Below are positions 10,776 to 19,651 of a stretch of DNA of 64,000 bases, piece after piece (positions within the stretch are counted from its first letter, which is position 1; each line of letters starts with the position of its first letter). The stretch comes from Fodinicola feengrottensis (lineage in GTDB: Bacteria; Actinomycetota; Actinomycetes; Mycobacteriales; HKI-0501). The DNA is taken from assembly GCF_010993775.1 (NCBI RefSeq), contig NZ_WOTO01000006.1, positions 1-64,000 on the forward strand. Reading direction: 5' to 3'. Below the pieces are notes generated by a model. The model had not been told where the DNA came from and did no database searches. It saw only the letters and a program-made list of their open reading frames with translations. Both the position numbers and the translations under genes were made by a program.

Positions 10776-11354
10776 CCAGCTTGCCGGCCACCGCCCAGTT
10801 CACCGAGGGAGTCGGGTTGCTGGAGCGGGCGGTGAGCTATGCCCTCGGTGCCGTACGGATGGTGACCGACGAGTCACTGTCCTGGCCGACGCCCTGTCGG
10901 CCGTGGGATCTGCGGACGCTCGTACGACATCTGAACGACTCGCTCAGCGCTCTCACCACCGGCATCGACGAAGGCCGGATCGACGGTGAGCCCGACGAAG
11001 GGTCGGTCGCCGACCCGCTGGCGGCTTTCCGTTGGCGGGCGTCCCGGCTGATGGGTGGGGTGGGCGACGACCCCCGGAGACGGTGGTGTGATCGAGATCT
11101 CAAGCGTCGGCCTGACCGCTTGCGTCGTCGCGGTGGCCGGGTCCGTCGAGATCGCCGTACACGGTTGGGACATCGCCCAGGCCACCGGCCGGCCGCGGCC
11201 GATCCCGCGGGCGCTCGCGACCGAACTGCTGGAGGTCGCGCCGCTGCTGGTCGCCGACGGTGACCGCCCGGGCCTGTTCGGTCCGCGGGTCTGGGTGACT
11301 GGCCCGGCCGCCGCCAGCGACCGGCTGGTCGCCTACCTCGGCCGCCAGCCCTGA
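10772..11354 (+). CDS. TIGR03086-type maleylpyruvate isomerase-like protein (frame broken)
   Basis: A protein of about 193 residues with the DinB/mycothiol-dependent maleylpyruvate isomerase fold: SWPTPCRPWDLRTLVRHLND near residues 37-55, then EIAVHGWDIAQATGRP in the second half. Members often bind a metal and may act in thiol-dependent reactions; the substrate is unknown. It is translationally coupled to the sigma factor gene, so the two are probably co-regulated. One extra G in the run at 11057-11060 shifts the frame. Confidence 0.82.
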
Positions 11355-11356
11355 CG

Positions 11357-11734
11357 CTAGCGCTGGCTGACCAGGCGGCGGGCGCGCGGTGCGTCGACGG
11401 GGAAGACCAGCACCACCGTGCTGTCGTCCTCCTGGCTGGTGGTGGCGCGGATCTTCGCCTCCGCCAGCACCGCCTTCAGAGCCAGCCCGTCGGCCTCGGT
11501 GGCGACCCGGGCGACCGCGACCAGCAGCCCGTAGCGGCCCGCTGGCGGGCCGTCTGGCACCGCCGCCTCATGCGGCTCAGGGTCACCGGACAGGGGGTGG
11601 GAAGTGGGGTCCTGCGACCGCTGCTGCTCCATGAACTCGGCCAGCTCGGCGTCTTTGGGCCGCGGCGAACCGTACGCCCACCTCAGAATGAGGGCCAGGA
11701 CGGCCACCACGACGAGCGCCACCAGCAGGTCCAT
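11357..11734 (-). CDS. Membrane-anchored protein of unknown function
   Basis: A 125-residue protein with one N-terminal membrane helix (LLVALVVVAVLALILRWAYG), a polar Pro/Glu-rich linker, and a small C-terminal domain, about residues 68-125, that could be a ferredoxin-like alpha/beta fold (LLVAVARVATEADGLALKA). It converges with the TIGR03086 gene, with the two stops only two bases apart. I do not recognise a functional family with confidence. Confidence 0.65.
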   Translation of the reverse strand: MDLLVALVVVAVLALILRWAYGSPRPKDAELAEFMEQQRSQDPTSHPLSGDPEPHEAAVPDGPPAGRYGLLVAVARVATEADGLALKAVLAEAKIRATTSQEDDSTVVLVFPVDAPRARRLVSQR

Positions 11735-12057
11735 CCAGACAGTGTGACATCGCGCGGCCGCAAACGCGCGTACTAGTCATGGATTGGTGCCTCATCGGTC
11801 AAACGGATGACCTACCGGGGGAACCCTCACCCCACAGGTGGACACCCTTAGGGGAGAGGTTCCCTCTGTAGGTCGATGGAATTGTCGGTGGCAGTTGGCA
11901 AGCTATGGATGTCGACGCAACCAGATCAGGTTCCAGAGCGTCGTATAGGTAGAAGAGATTGTTGAACAGATTGTCGAACACGGTGTCATCGATCCGGAGT
12001 TGGTGCGTCAAGGCAGATGACGGGCTAACCAGGCGCGATGGATGAGGACACCGGCGC
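11735..12057. other. Divergent intergenic region with a hairpin
   Basis: A 323-bp gap between the minus-strand membrane protein (starting 11734) and the plus-strand STAS gene (starting 12058). No convincing gene is seen. An imperfect inverted repeat, GGGAACCCTCACCCC near 11819 with GGGGAGAGGTTCCC near 11853, could form a long stem. The stretch 11920-12000 is AT-richer than its surroundings and may hold the STAS gene promoter, but I could not assign -10 and -35 boxes. Confidence 0.5.
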
Positions 12058-12453
12058 ATGCAGGACTCGAACGACGAGGATCGGGGGATCAGGGTGGACG
12101 GGACGTTGACCTTGGCCCGCATAACGGGGGCCGTTCCCCGTCAGCGGTATGACGGCGGTCTGACTGTCGTCTGCGTTGACGGTCGCCTGGACGCATCCAC
12201 GGCGACCGAGGTTCGTGAGCGGCGGCTGCACGCCGCGGTCGGGGTCGGCAGCGGAACTTTCGTTGTGGACCTGAGCGATGTGCAGTTGGTCGACGCCACC
12301 GGGCTCGGAGTGCTGGCTGGGACCCAGCGCCTGGCCGCCCGCCGTGGTCGCACCATGGTCCTTCGCGGCACACCGCCGCGGGTGGCCCGGCTGCTCCGCA
12401 TTATCGGGTTGGACCGCGTGCTGCGGTCGGAGACCGTCCGACCGGCGGCCTGA
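12058..12453 (+). CDS. STAS-domain anti-sigma-factor antagonist-like protein
   Basis: A 131-residue protein whose residues about 33-125 form a STAS domain (VVCVDGRLDASTATEV, then FVVDLSDVQLVDATGLGVL). Anti-anti-sigma factors of the SpoIIAA type are switched by phosphorylation of a Ser in a DSSG motif; here the motif is DATG, so Thr would be the only acceptor. No anti-sigma kinase is adjacent. A perfect 28-bp palindrome follows the gene. It probably works in a partner-switching stress or developmental pathway, but the partner is unknown. Confidence 0.8.
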   Translation: MQDSNDEDRGIRVDGTLTLARITGAVPRQRYDGGLTVVCVDGRLDASTATEVRERRLHAAVGVGSGTFVVDLSDVQLVDATGLGVLAGTQRLAARRGRTMVLRGTPPRVARLLRIIGLDRVLRSETVRPAA

Positions 12454-12552
12454 CCAGATTTTTCATAGAGCTTCATCTGAAAACGCACCACTTCCTTATG
12501 GAAAGCACCACCACATAGAGCCCCACGGGGGCAACCGAAGAAAAGAAAGGCT

Positions 12553-12580
12553 GTTGGTGTCTCGGGCCCGAGACACCAAC
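12553..12580. terminator. Bidirectional palindromic terminator
   Basis: A perfect 28-bp palindrome with 14-bp arms (GTTGGTGTCTCGGG and its complement) lies between the STAS gene and the convergent vapC. It is flanked by AAAAGAAAGG on the left and TTTTCTTTC on the right, so each strand has a U-rich tail. Confidence 0.85.
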
Positions 12581-12614
12581 GGTCATTTTCTTTCGGTCAC
12601 GGCTTGACCTTCCC

Positions 12615-13019
12615 TCAGGTGCGGTGGCGAATCAGTCGGATCTCGCAGCCGGCGGCTTCGCTTCGCGCGAGTTTCCCGTCCGCGGTCACCAGCGCACAGC
12701 GAAGAGCCTCGGCGGCGGCCACGTATGCCGCGTCGTAACCTGACACGTTCGCGCGCAGCTCCCACATGGTGGAGAGCAGGGCGGTGGTGTCCATCAGGTC
12801 GATGGTCAGCTCGCCCAGTGCCGCGACGGCGTGTTTGGCGCGCTCTTCACTAATCTTGCCGCCAAGCAAACGTCCGCGAATGGCCGAGAACGTCTCGACA
12901 AAAAGATGTTCCGGCGCCGTCCAATGGTCATCGCGCATCATTTCGAGCCTGCTCAACCGGCCGATGTGGCCGTCATCGGTCAGAGCTGAGCACAACACCG
13001 ACGCGTCAATGACGATCAC
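12615..13019 (-). CDS. VapC-type PIN-domain toxin
   Basis: A 134-residue PIN-domain protein, the RNase toxin half of a type II toxin-antitoxin module. The expected acidic residues are in place: D5 in MIVIDAS, E42 in LFVETFSA, D95 in GYDAAYV and D113 in VTADGKL. The start overlaps the antitoxin stop (ATGA), the usual arrangement. The frame is intact. Confidence 0.9.
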   Translation of the reverse strand: MIVIDASVLCSALTDDGHIGRLSRLEMMRDDHWTAPEHLFVETFSAIRGRLLGGKISEERAKHAVAALGELTIDLMDTTALLSTMWELRANVSGYDAAYVAAAEALRCALVTADGKLARSEAAGCEIRLIRHRT

Positions 13020-13291
13020 TGGTCTGACTCGGATCCTGGCGCCGCCTCAAAACGCCGGTCGCGTTCACTGCGCTCGGCCGTACGGATTTCAGCGTGCTCC
13101 TGGGCGGTCAGCCGTGACCCGCCCGATTGCTTGTCGATCTGCAGCAGGATCTCCATGTTGCGCATTCTGCGTGCCTCCCGTTCGACCAACGCGAGCAGAA
13201 ACGCCTGCAGCGACTGGCCGCGGGCCTGGGCCTGCTCGGCGAGCGCATCGCGGACCTCGATCGGAACATCTCGGATCTGCAACGCCACCAT
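13016..13291 (-). CDS. FitA/VapB-like ribbon-helix-helix antitoxin
   Basis: A small antitoxin of about 91 residues. The N-terminus MVALQIRDVPIEVRDALAEQ is a ribbon-helix-helix DNA-binding domain, and the charged C-terminal half would wrap the VapC toxin. The ATG at 13291 is preferred to an in-frame upstream start at 13306 because it begins directly at the domain. An imperfect palindrome, GCATGCATTGTACATGC, spans the start region and is a likely autoregulatory operator. Confidence 0.88.
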   Translation of the reverse strand: MVALQIRDVPIEVRDALAEQAQARGQSLQAFLLALVEREARRMRNMEILLQIDKQSGGSRLTAQEHAEIRTAERSERDRRFEAAPGSESDQ

Positions 13292-13310
13292 GCATGCATT
13301 GTACATGCGT
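13292..13310. promoter_or_regulatory. Probable VapB operator
   Basis: A dyad built from GCATG and CATGC around CATTGTA lies directly upstream of and slightly overlapping the antitoxin start. VapB/FitA antitoxins usually repress their own operon through such sites. The boundaries are approximate. Confidence 0.5.
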
Positions 13311-13442
13311 TCCTGCTCGGGTTACGTAGCGAGGGGCCGTGTGCGAAACCTCACGGGGTGATGTGGCAGCTCTTGCCACGGTTCTGAATCGTTACCCGCC
13401 AGTAGACTCCGGCCATCCGAGCACCACGGAAGGTGGCCTCCC

Positions 13443-15453
13443 GTGCCGTATCCGAGCAGTCCTGACGAGCGCGACCGCCCCTGGGTCATGCGTACGTACG
13501 AGGGGCACTCCACCGCCAAGGAGTCCAACGCGCTTTATCGGCGGAACCTGGAAAAGGGCCAGACCGGTCTGTCGGTGGCTTTCGACCTGCCGACCCAGAC
13601 CGGCTACGACCCGGACGACGAACTGTCCCGCGGCGAGGTCGGCAAGGTCGGCGTGCCGGTGACGCATGTCGGGGACATGCGCCAGCTTTTCGACCAGATT
13701 CCGCTCGCCGACGCGAACACGTCGATGACGATCAACGCCACCGCGATGTGGCTTTTGGCTCTCTACCAAGTGGTCGCTGAAGAGCAGGGCGCCGATCCGC
13801 GGCAGCTGGCCGGCACGACGCAGAACGACATCATCAAGGAATACCTGTCCCGCGGCACGTATGTCTTTCCGCCCGGGCCGAGCCTGCGGCTGATCACCGA
13901 CACCGTTGCGTACACGGTGAACGCGGTGCCGAAATGGAACCCCATCAACATTTGCTCGTACCATCTGCAGGAAGCCGGCGCGACACCCGTGCAGGAGGTC
14001 GCTCGCGTACGCGCTGTGCACGGCGATCGCGGTCCTGGACGCCGTACGCGACTCCGGCCAGATCAACGCGGACGACATCGGCCGGGTGGTGGCGCGGGTT
14101 TCCTTCTTCGTCAACGCAGGCGTGCGTTTCATTGAGGAGATGTGCAAGATGCGGGCGTTCGTCCAGCTGTGGGACGAGCTGACCGCGGAACGCTATGGCG
14201 TGACCGATGCCAAGCAGCGGCGTTTTCGGTACGGCGTACAGGTGAACTCGCTGGGCCTGACCGAGGCGCAGCCGGAGAACAACGTGCAGCGGATCGTGCT
14301 GGAAATGCTCGCGGTGACGCTGTCCAGGGACGCCCGCGCCCGCGCTGTCCAGCTGCCGGCCTGGAACGAGGCGCTGGGATTGCCCCGGCCGTGGGACCAG
14401 CAGTGGTCGCTACGGTTCCAGCAGGTCCTCGCGTACGAGACGGATTTGCTGGAATACGACGATCTTTTTGCTGGCTCCACCGTGGTCGAGGCGAAGGTGT
14501 CGGCCATTGTGGACGGTGCGCGCGCGGAAATGCGGCGGGTGCGGGAGATGGGCGGCGCGGTGGCCGCGGTCGAGTCCGGCTATATGAAGTCCGAGCTGGT
14601 CCGGTCGCTGACCGCCCGGCGCGGCCGGATGGAGTCCGGCGAGGACGTGGTGGTCGGCGTCAACAAATTCACCACCACAGAGCCCAACCCGCTGCTCGCG
14701 GACCTGGACACCGCGATCCAGACGGTCGACAAAGCAGTCGAACAGCAGGGAATCGACGCCGTACGAGCGTGGCGTGCGGCGCGCGACAGAACCGCGGCTG
14801 AGGACGCGCTCGCCGCGCTCACTGAGGCCGCGAAAGGCACGTCGAACCTGATGGACCCGACCCTCGCGTGCGCCCGCGCCGGCGTCACGACGGGGGAGTG
14901 GGCCGGTGCTCTGCGTGAGGTTTTCGGGGAATACCGGGCCCCCACCGGCGTCAGCGGCTCGGCCGGCGTGGCCGGTGTCGGCGCCGATATCGAGGCGGTA
15001 CGAGAGAAAGTTCGCAAGACCGGCGAAGAACTGGGTGTCCATCTGAAGATGCTGGTGGGCAAGCCGGGCCTGGACGGTCATTCCAACGGCGCCGAGCAAG
15101 TGGCCGTACGCGCCAGAGACTGCGGTTTTGAGGTTGTCTACCAAGGGATCCGGTTGACGCCTGCGCAGATTGTCTCGGCCGCCGTACAGGAAGACGTACA
15201 TGTCGTCGGACTTTCGGTGCTGTCCGGTTCACACCTGTCAGTCGTCCCCGATGTCTTGAAGGGCTTGCGTGACGCTGGCCTGGACGATGTGCCGGTGGTG
15301 GTCGGCGGCATCATTCCAGACGCCGATGCCGTCCGGCTGCGCGAACTCGGGGTGGCCGAGGTCTTCACGCCCAAGGATTTCGACCTGACGGGCATCCTCT
15401 CGAGAGTCGTCACCCAAATCCGCAAAGCCCGCGGCCTGCCGGTGGACGCCTGA
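13443..15453 (+). CDS. Acyl-CoA mutase with fused B12 domain, ethylmalonyl-CoA mutase/MeaA type (frame broken)
   Basis: An adenosylcobalamin-dependent mutase of about 668 residues. The N-terminal part is the acyl-CoA-binding TIM barrel (GLSVAFDLPTQTGYDPDD, NTSMTINATAMWLLALYQ). The C-terminal 140 residues are the B12-binding domain with the base-off ligand motif LDGHSNG. Length and domain fusion match the MeaA/ethylmalonyl-CoA mutase group, which converts ethylmalonyl-CoA to methylsuccinyl-CoA. Ccr, the epimerase and MeaB are encoded at 37.8-41.9 kb. The frame is broken at 13999-14006 by a tandem TCGC duplication. Start GTG 13443. Confidence 0.88.
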
Positions 15454-16015
15454 GTGTCCGGGCGAGCATGAGTGCGGCGGCGCCCACGCCGGTAATGCCG
15501 AGCGCGATCAGCCGCGGGTCCGACCGGTGCAGACCGTAGGCCGTCCAGCACGAGAGCTCGCCGAATACCAATGTCCAGGTGCCGCGCGAAATGCCGGTGG
15601 GATGCGCTGTCCGGTAGGCGGTCCAGATCGAGGGCGTGACCTGGACGATGGACGCCGCGGCTAGTACGGTGCCGAGGCCAATGAGCCCGCCGACGGCGTA
15701 CGACGTGACTAAAACTGTTGCCCAGCAACAAATCGCGAGGACCGCGCGGACGGTGACCAGGCCGCGGGCGGCGAGCATGACCGCGAGCGTGCCGGCAAGC
15801 ACCGATGCGGCCGACGACGGCACCAGTGCCGTCCAGTAGGCGGACAGCGCGAAGTAGCCGAACCACGCGGCATTGTTAACGCTCGTCAGCGTCGCCCATG
15901 GCCAGGACACGCCTGCGATGTCGCGCGTACGCCGGAGTTTGACGATTTGGGGCAGATACTGCGGGATTCCGAACGCTGCGGCGGCGAACGGGAGGTAGTC
16001 GAGAAACTGTTCCAT
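15410..16015 (-). CDS. Double-length SWEET/MtN3-like transporter
   Basis: A protein of about 201 residues with seven probable membrane helices. Two SemiSWEET-like repeats can be seen: FGIPQYLPQIVKLRRTRDI near the N-terminus with the PQ motif, and SIVQVTPSIWTAYRTAHPTG at about residue 125. Bacterial SemiSWEETs are normally about 90 residues with three helices and work as dimers. This one looks like two fused units, as in eukaryotic SWEET sugar carriers. Its end overlaps the mutase gene by 44 bp. It is divergent from an Lrp-type regulator 84 bp away, which may control it. Confidence 0.72.
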   Translation of the reverse strand: MEQFLDYLPFAAAAFGIPQYLPQIVKLRRTRDIAGVSWPWATLTSVNNAAWFGYFALSAYWTALVPSSAASVLAGTLAVMLAARGLVTVRAVLAICCWATVLVTSYAVGGLIGLGTVLAAASIVQVTPSIWTAYRTAHPTGISRGTWTLVFGELSCWTAYGLHRSDPRLIALGITGVGAAALMLARTLRRPPAGRGLCGFG

Positions 16016-16098
16016 ATGCAGCAAGAATACGCCGATTTGACCGGCAGAACCTTGCTAATCTATGCGGTGGGAGGCAATTTTGAGCTAGTATCCGACGT

Positions 16099-16567
16099 AT
16101 GGATGCCATCGACCGCAAGATTCTTGCTCTGCTGGAAGCGGAAGCACGGTTAACCGTGACCGAGCTGGCCCAGCGGGTCGGGCTCAGCGTGGCACCCTGT
16201 CACCGCCGGCTGCGCGAGTTGGAACGAGCGGGCGTCATCCGCGGCTATCGAGCTGTCGTCGACCCGGCCTCGCTGGGCCTGGGTTTCGAGGTCCTGGTGT
16301 CCGTGACGATGGACCGCGAGGACGCCGGAACGATCGAGCGGTTCGAGAGCAGCCTCGCGACGGTCGCAGAGGTGCGCCATGCCGAACGGCTCTTCGGCGA
16401 CCCCGACTACCTGGTACGGGTCGCAACCGCCGACATCGCCGCGCGTATCAGCAGCTGCGGGACGAAAAGCTTGCTGTGCTTCCGGGCGTAAGACGACTAC
16501 GTCCACGATCGTGATGAAACGGATCGTCGACGAGCGCCCCTTCTCCTCGCCGGGTTCCGGCAACTAG
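16099..16567 (+). CDS. Lrp/AsnC family transcriptional regulator (frame broken twice)
   Basis: A regulator of about 155 residues. The N-terminal winged helix-turn-helix is clear (DRKILALLEAEARLTVTELA, VGLSVAPCHRRLRELERAGV), followed by the RAM effector domain (LGLGFEVLVSVTMDRED). The C-terminal part is out of frame: a GC dinucleotide is duplicated near 16441 and a base is lost near 16502. With both corrected, the protein ends TIVMKRIVDERPF, the normal family ending. It is divergent from the SWEET-like gene. Confidence 0.88.
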
Positions 16568-16942
16568 CCAGCCGGCGGCGATGATCGGCAGCAGGACGGG
16601 TACGAAAAAGTAGCCGCTGCCGAAATGGGACCAGACCGTGGCGTCTGGGAAAGCGGCGGGCCAGGCCAGGCTGGTGATGCCGACCGCGACGACGCCGGCC
16701 ACCTCGAAAACGCACCAGCCGGTCGCCAGGCCGCGACTGCGGGTCGGGTGCTTTTCGGCCTGGTACAACAGAATCAGCCCGACCAGGTAGATGGCCGCGG
16801 CCACCGCTGACAGGGTGTACGCGATCGGGGCGCGGCTCGCGTGGGTGAGGAGTTGGACGGCACTGCGTGAACCGGCGGCGACCACGAAAAGCGCGTAGAA
16901 ACCCAGCAAAACCCGGCCCGGTCCGACCCGCCGCTCAGTCAC
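16448..16942 (-). CDS. Four-helix membrane protein, unknown
   Basis: A protein of 164 residues as written, with four hydrophobic segments (VLLGFYALFVVAAGSRSAVQ, PIAYTLSAVAAAIYLVGLIL, VFEVAGVVAVGITSLAW, YFFVPVLLPIIAAGWLVAG). The last 30 or so residues overlap the convergent lrp gene and look non-natural, so the true end may be nearer 16560. Start GTG 16942 overlaps the preceding gene's stop, so it belongs to the PepSY operon. Confidence 0.6.
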   Translation of the reverse strand: MTERRVGPGRVLLGFYALFVVAAGSRSAVQLLTHASRAPIAYTLSAVAAAIYLVGLILLYQAEKHPTRSRGLATGWCVFEVAGVVAVGITSLAWPAAFPDATVWSHFGSGYFFVPVLLPIIAAGWLVAGTRRGEGALVDDPFHHDRGRSRLTPGSTASFSSRSC

Positions 16943-17300
16943 CGGCCGGCCGCCAAGTCGTTTGCAGCCGTACGACGATAACCGCGAGCGCGAGCAGCGC
17001 GACTGCCAGCAGGGTGGCGGCCCAGCGGCCGTTGTCGCGGGCCACCTGGCTGCCGGCGACCGGCAGGACGGCGAGCGATGTCACCAAATACGCGAGATGC
17101 GTGGCCGGCTCGGCGGGGTGGTGGCCGCCGAGCAGGCCCGCGAGGTCGAGGATCGCCTGGATCAGCAGGGCGGCCTCGACGATGATCACCGTGGGCAGTA
17201 CGGCCCGCCAGCGATAGCGTTTGAGCAGCGCGGCGCCCAGGATGATGATCCCGGCCAACGCGCAGGTGACGGTGAGCGCAAGGGAAAGTGCGTCGATCAT
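16935..17300 (-). CDS. Four-helix membrane protein, unknown
   Basis: A 121-residue hydrophobic protein with segments at about residues 4-26, 32-55, 67-84 and 92-111. No catalytic or metal-binding motif stands out. It is translationally coupled to the PepSY gene upstream (ATGA) and to the next membrane gene downstream, suggesting a small three-gene iron-regulated membrane unit. Confidence 0.65.
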   Translation of the reverse strand: MIDALSLALTVTCALAGIIILGAALLKRYRWRAVLPTVIIVEAALLIQAILDLAGLLGGHHPAEPATHLAYLVTSLAVLPVAGSQVARDNGRWAATLLAVALLALAVIVVRLQTTWRPAGD

Positions 17301-18633
17301 GTCGCGGCGGCGGCCTTTTTCGCGTGCCTGCGGCGCTTTTTTTGTTGCCGTGCCGGAAAAGCCAGGTCGACAGCGCGGTCACCGCCAGCGCGAGTGGCGC
17401 GAGCCCGAGGACGAACCAGATGATCCGCCACCACGGATTCACCAGCCACCCGAAATGGCGCGCCTCGAAAACCTTGTCGTAGAAGACATTCGACAGCGGC
17501 TCGCCCTTGGTGTCGACCACTTTGACATTCTTCGGGTCGTGGCTGTCCACCATGACCGTGGTGTCACCGCTGTAGAAGGCGCGATATTCGTACGCCGAAT
17601 ACGAGGATCCGGCGATCGAGACCGAATAGTAGCCGGGCGTCAGTTTTTCCGGTGTTGTCAGGTAAGCCAGCCGGCCCGGGTAGTGCTGCAGGGCGACCCG
17701 TACGGCTGCGTCCACCCCGATGTCCGGCGTGCCTTTCGGGACTTTGTGTGGGGCGAAGTCGAAACGGCTCTCATCGATGGCGTGGCCGCCGGTGATCGTG
17801 AGCCAGACATTGGCCACCGGCTGGACATAGATCGCGGCACCGGTCAGGCCCCACATGAACAGGAACGGCAACGCGATCATGCCGATGATGTTGTGCAGGT
17901 CGTAATCCCGTGCGAAGCGACCTTTTTTGGTGCGTACCCGCCAGCCCTGCCAGAACCGCCGAAAGCCTGGCCACCACGTGATCAGACCGGAGATCGCGAG
18001 CAGCACCATCATCAGCAGGCCGAGCACGAAAAGAATGAACTCGCCCCAGGTGACGGTGGCCAGCCAGTTGATGCCCAGCCCTTCCATGGTGGCGCCGAGG
18101 AAGGGCACATATCCCGGATATCCCTTGCAGCCGAGCCCGCAGTCATGCAGGTTCACCAGGAATCCCATCGGGCCGCCGTTGAGGTCGGCGAGCCCGGTGA
18201 TCCGGCCACTGCCTGGATCCACCCCATAAACGTGTTCGTACGCCTCGTCGCCGATCGCGAACACGCCGTTGTCCGAGCTGACCCAGGCCGCGCCGAATTC
18301 CGGATGCGCCTTTCGCACTGTCTCAAGGGCCGTTTGCGCGGTGATCGGATGCGCAGAGGTGGTGTGCTGGTAGAAACTTCCGTGAGTGGCGTGGAAAAAC
18401 TCGGCGTTGTAGAGCACGATCGCGCCGGAGGTCGTCTCGGCGATCAGGAAAAGCCCCAACACCAACGAAGTCCAGCGGTGGGTTAGGACCAGCGACCGAC
18501 GCATCGGCCGGCGCCGCCACCACCGGCGAAACTTGCTGCCGCTGCGAACTTTGCGCGCAGCGGCTTCGGTCCGGGTCAGCGCCGCCGACTCCTCGACTTC
18601 GGCCACCGGCTGCGTCTCGACGTCGGCGCTCAC
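17297..18633 (-). CDS. PepSY-TM family membrane protein, iron-regulated (frame broken at C-terminus)
   Basis: A PepSY-associated transmembrane protein of about 444 residues. PepSY-TM proteins are linked to iron and siderophore metabolism, and some act as membrane-bound ferric-siderophore reductases. A first helix follows LTHRWTSLVLGLFLIAETTS, a PepSY-type extracellular domain includes YGVDPGSGRI, and later helices include FILFVLGLLMMVLLAISGL. Conserved His residues in LTHRW and DLHNIIG could bind haem. Start GTG 18633 is chosen for AGGGGG upstream. A run read as A7 (T7 at 17337-17343) should be A5, restoring a Lys/Arg-rich tail. Confidence 0.82.
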
Positions 18634-18715
18634 GGCTCGCCCCCTCCGTACGTACGTGTGGCACGGCCAGTCGGGATGGGGGCCCGCGGCCGCGGTCACG
18701 CAACGCGGACCGTGA

Positions 18716-18734
18716 GTAGGTTAGCCTTACTTTA
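18716..18734 (-). promoter_or_regulatory. IdeR/DtxR-type iron box
   Basis: The 19-mer GTAGGTTAGCCTTACTTTA matches most positions of the IdeR/DtxR consensus TTAGGTTAGSCTAACCTAA. It lies 83 bp upstream of the PepSY gene start, where it would repress transcription in high iron. A second, better match is at 46845. Confidence 0.8.
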
Positions 18735-18809
18735 CCTGCTGGTCTAGAGGTGGCGGCAGCCTGACCGGTGGCGAAGGACATCCCCCACCGGACAGGCCGA
18801 TTTGTCGGG

Positions 18810-19223
18810 TCAACTGGTAAATGGGTTCAGAATGCGAACTCCAGTAGTGTGGAAGTCCTTTGTGTTGCGGGTTATGACAGTCAGGCCATGGACTTTGGCG
18901 GTCGCCGCTATGAGCCCATCGGTTGTCGCGAGTGGATGTTGCGCATCAATGTCGCCCCACGTCTCGGCGACCCGTATGTCCACCGGAATCAGCCGCTCGC
19001 TATACAGGTCCTGGGTTTCAGCCAGCCATTGCTCATAGCGGCGAGCTTGCGGGTGATCATTCCGGGCACGAAGGCGCTCCACGCCACGACGTATCTCACC
19101 TATCGTCACGACGCTGAGCATGAGCCTGCCGACTGAGGCCTGCCGCATCCAGCTCACAACGCCCGCGTTTGGACGCGGCTTGCTGGACTCGCACAATATG
19201 TTGGTGTCAAGAAGGTAGCTCAT
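18810..19223 (-). CDS. VapC/FitB-type PIN-domain toxin
   Basis: A PIN-domain RNase toxin of 137 residues beginning MSYLLDTNILCE. Asp residues in LLDTN, TTDGLI and NTKDF and the Glu in IGEIRRG give the acidic active site. Start ATG 19223 overlaps the antitoxin stop and is preferred to the upstream in-frame Met at 19229. The frame is intact. Confidence 0.9.
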   Translation of the reverse strand: MSYLLDTNILCESSKPRPNAGVVSWMRQASVGRLMLSVVTIGEIRRGVERLRARNDHPQARRYEQWLAETQDLYSERLIPVDIRVAETWGDIDAQHPLATTDGLIAATAKVHGLTVITRNTKDFHTTGVRILNPFTS

Positions 19224-19522
19224 TCCCATTCACCCAAATCGATGTCACGTGGGAAGTCCTTCTTGCGCTCCCGCTCAATCTCGTCGAACACGTCTGGCTC
19301 GCCGTCGGCAGCGTCCATCTTGGGAAACGAGAGCAGGTGTTCGGCGAAGCTCTTTCTGGCACCGGCGAGGCGACGGTATTCGTTGATGTCGATGACGACC
19401 GCGACCTCCTCGCCGTGGCGGGTGATCGTCTGCGGGCCGTTGTTCTCAACGGCGCGTAGAACCTCGCTGAACCGTTGCTTGGCCTCTTGGACCTGCCAAT
19501 GATCTCCGAGATGGTCGTTCAT
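19220..19522 (-). CDS. Phd/YefM-family antitoxin
   Basis: A 100-residue antitoxin with the YefM/Phd pattern WQVQEAKQRFSEVLRAVENN at about residues 10-30 and GEEVAVVIDINEYRRLAG further on. The C-terminal acidic tail would bind and block the toxin. The pairing of a Phd-type antitoxin with a PIN toxin is common. ATG 19522 lies just downstream of a strong palindromic operator. Confidence 0.9.
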   Translation of the reverse strand: MNDHLGDHWQVQEAKQRFSEVLRAVENNGPQTITRHGEEVAVVIDINEYRRLAGARKSFAEHLLSFPKMDAADGEPDVFDEIERERKKDFPRDIDLGEWE

Positions 19523-19533
19523 TGGCTCGCTCC

Positions 19534-19560
19534 CTAGTCTGTCCTGTCTAGACAGACTAG
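19534..19560. promoter_or_regulatory. Palindromic operator of the phd/vapC pair
   Basis: CTAGTCTGTC (19534-19543) and GACAGACTAG (19551-19560) form a perfect 10-bp inverted repeat. Nested inside is the perfect palindrome TGTCTAGACA (19545-19554). The site is 12 bp upstream of the antitoxin start, where Phd-type autoregulation is expected. Confidence 0.8.
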
Positions 19561-19651
19561 CAGTGTCGACCGGGTTCGCACTTCCCATGTGATGCTCCTT
19601 CCGATGCTCTTACGTGCACCGTAGGAGCCGGGTCGGACGAAACCGCGCCCC

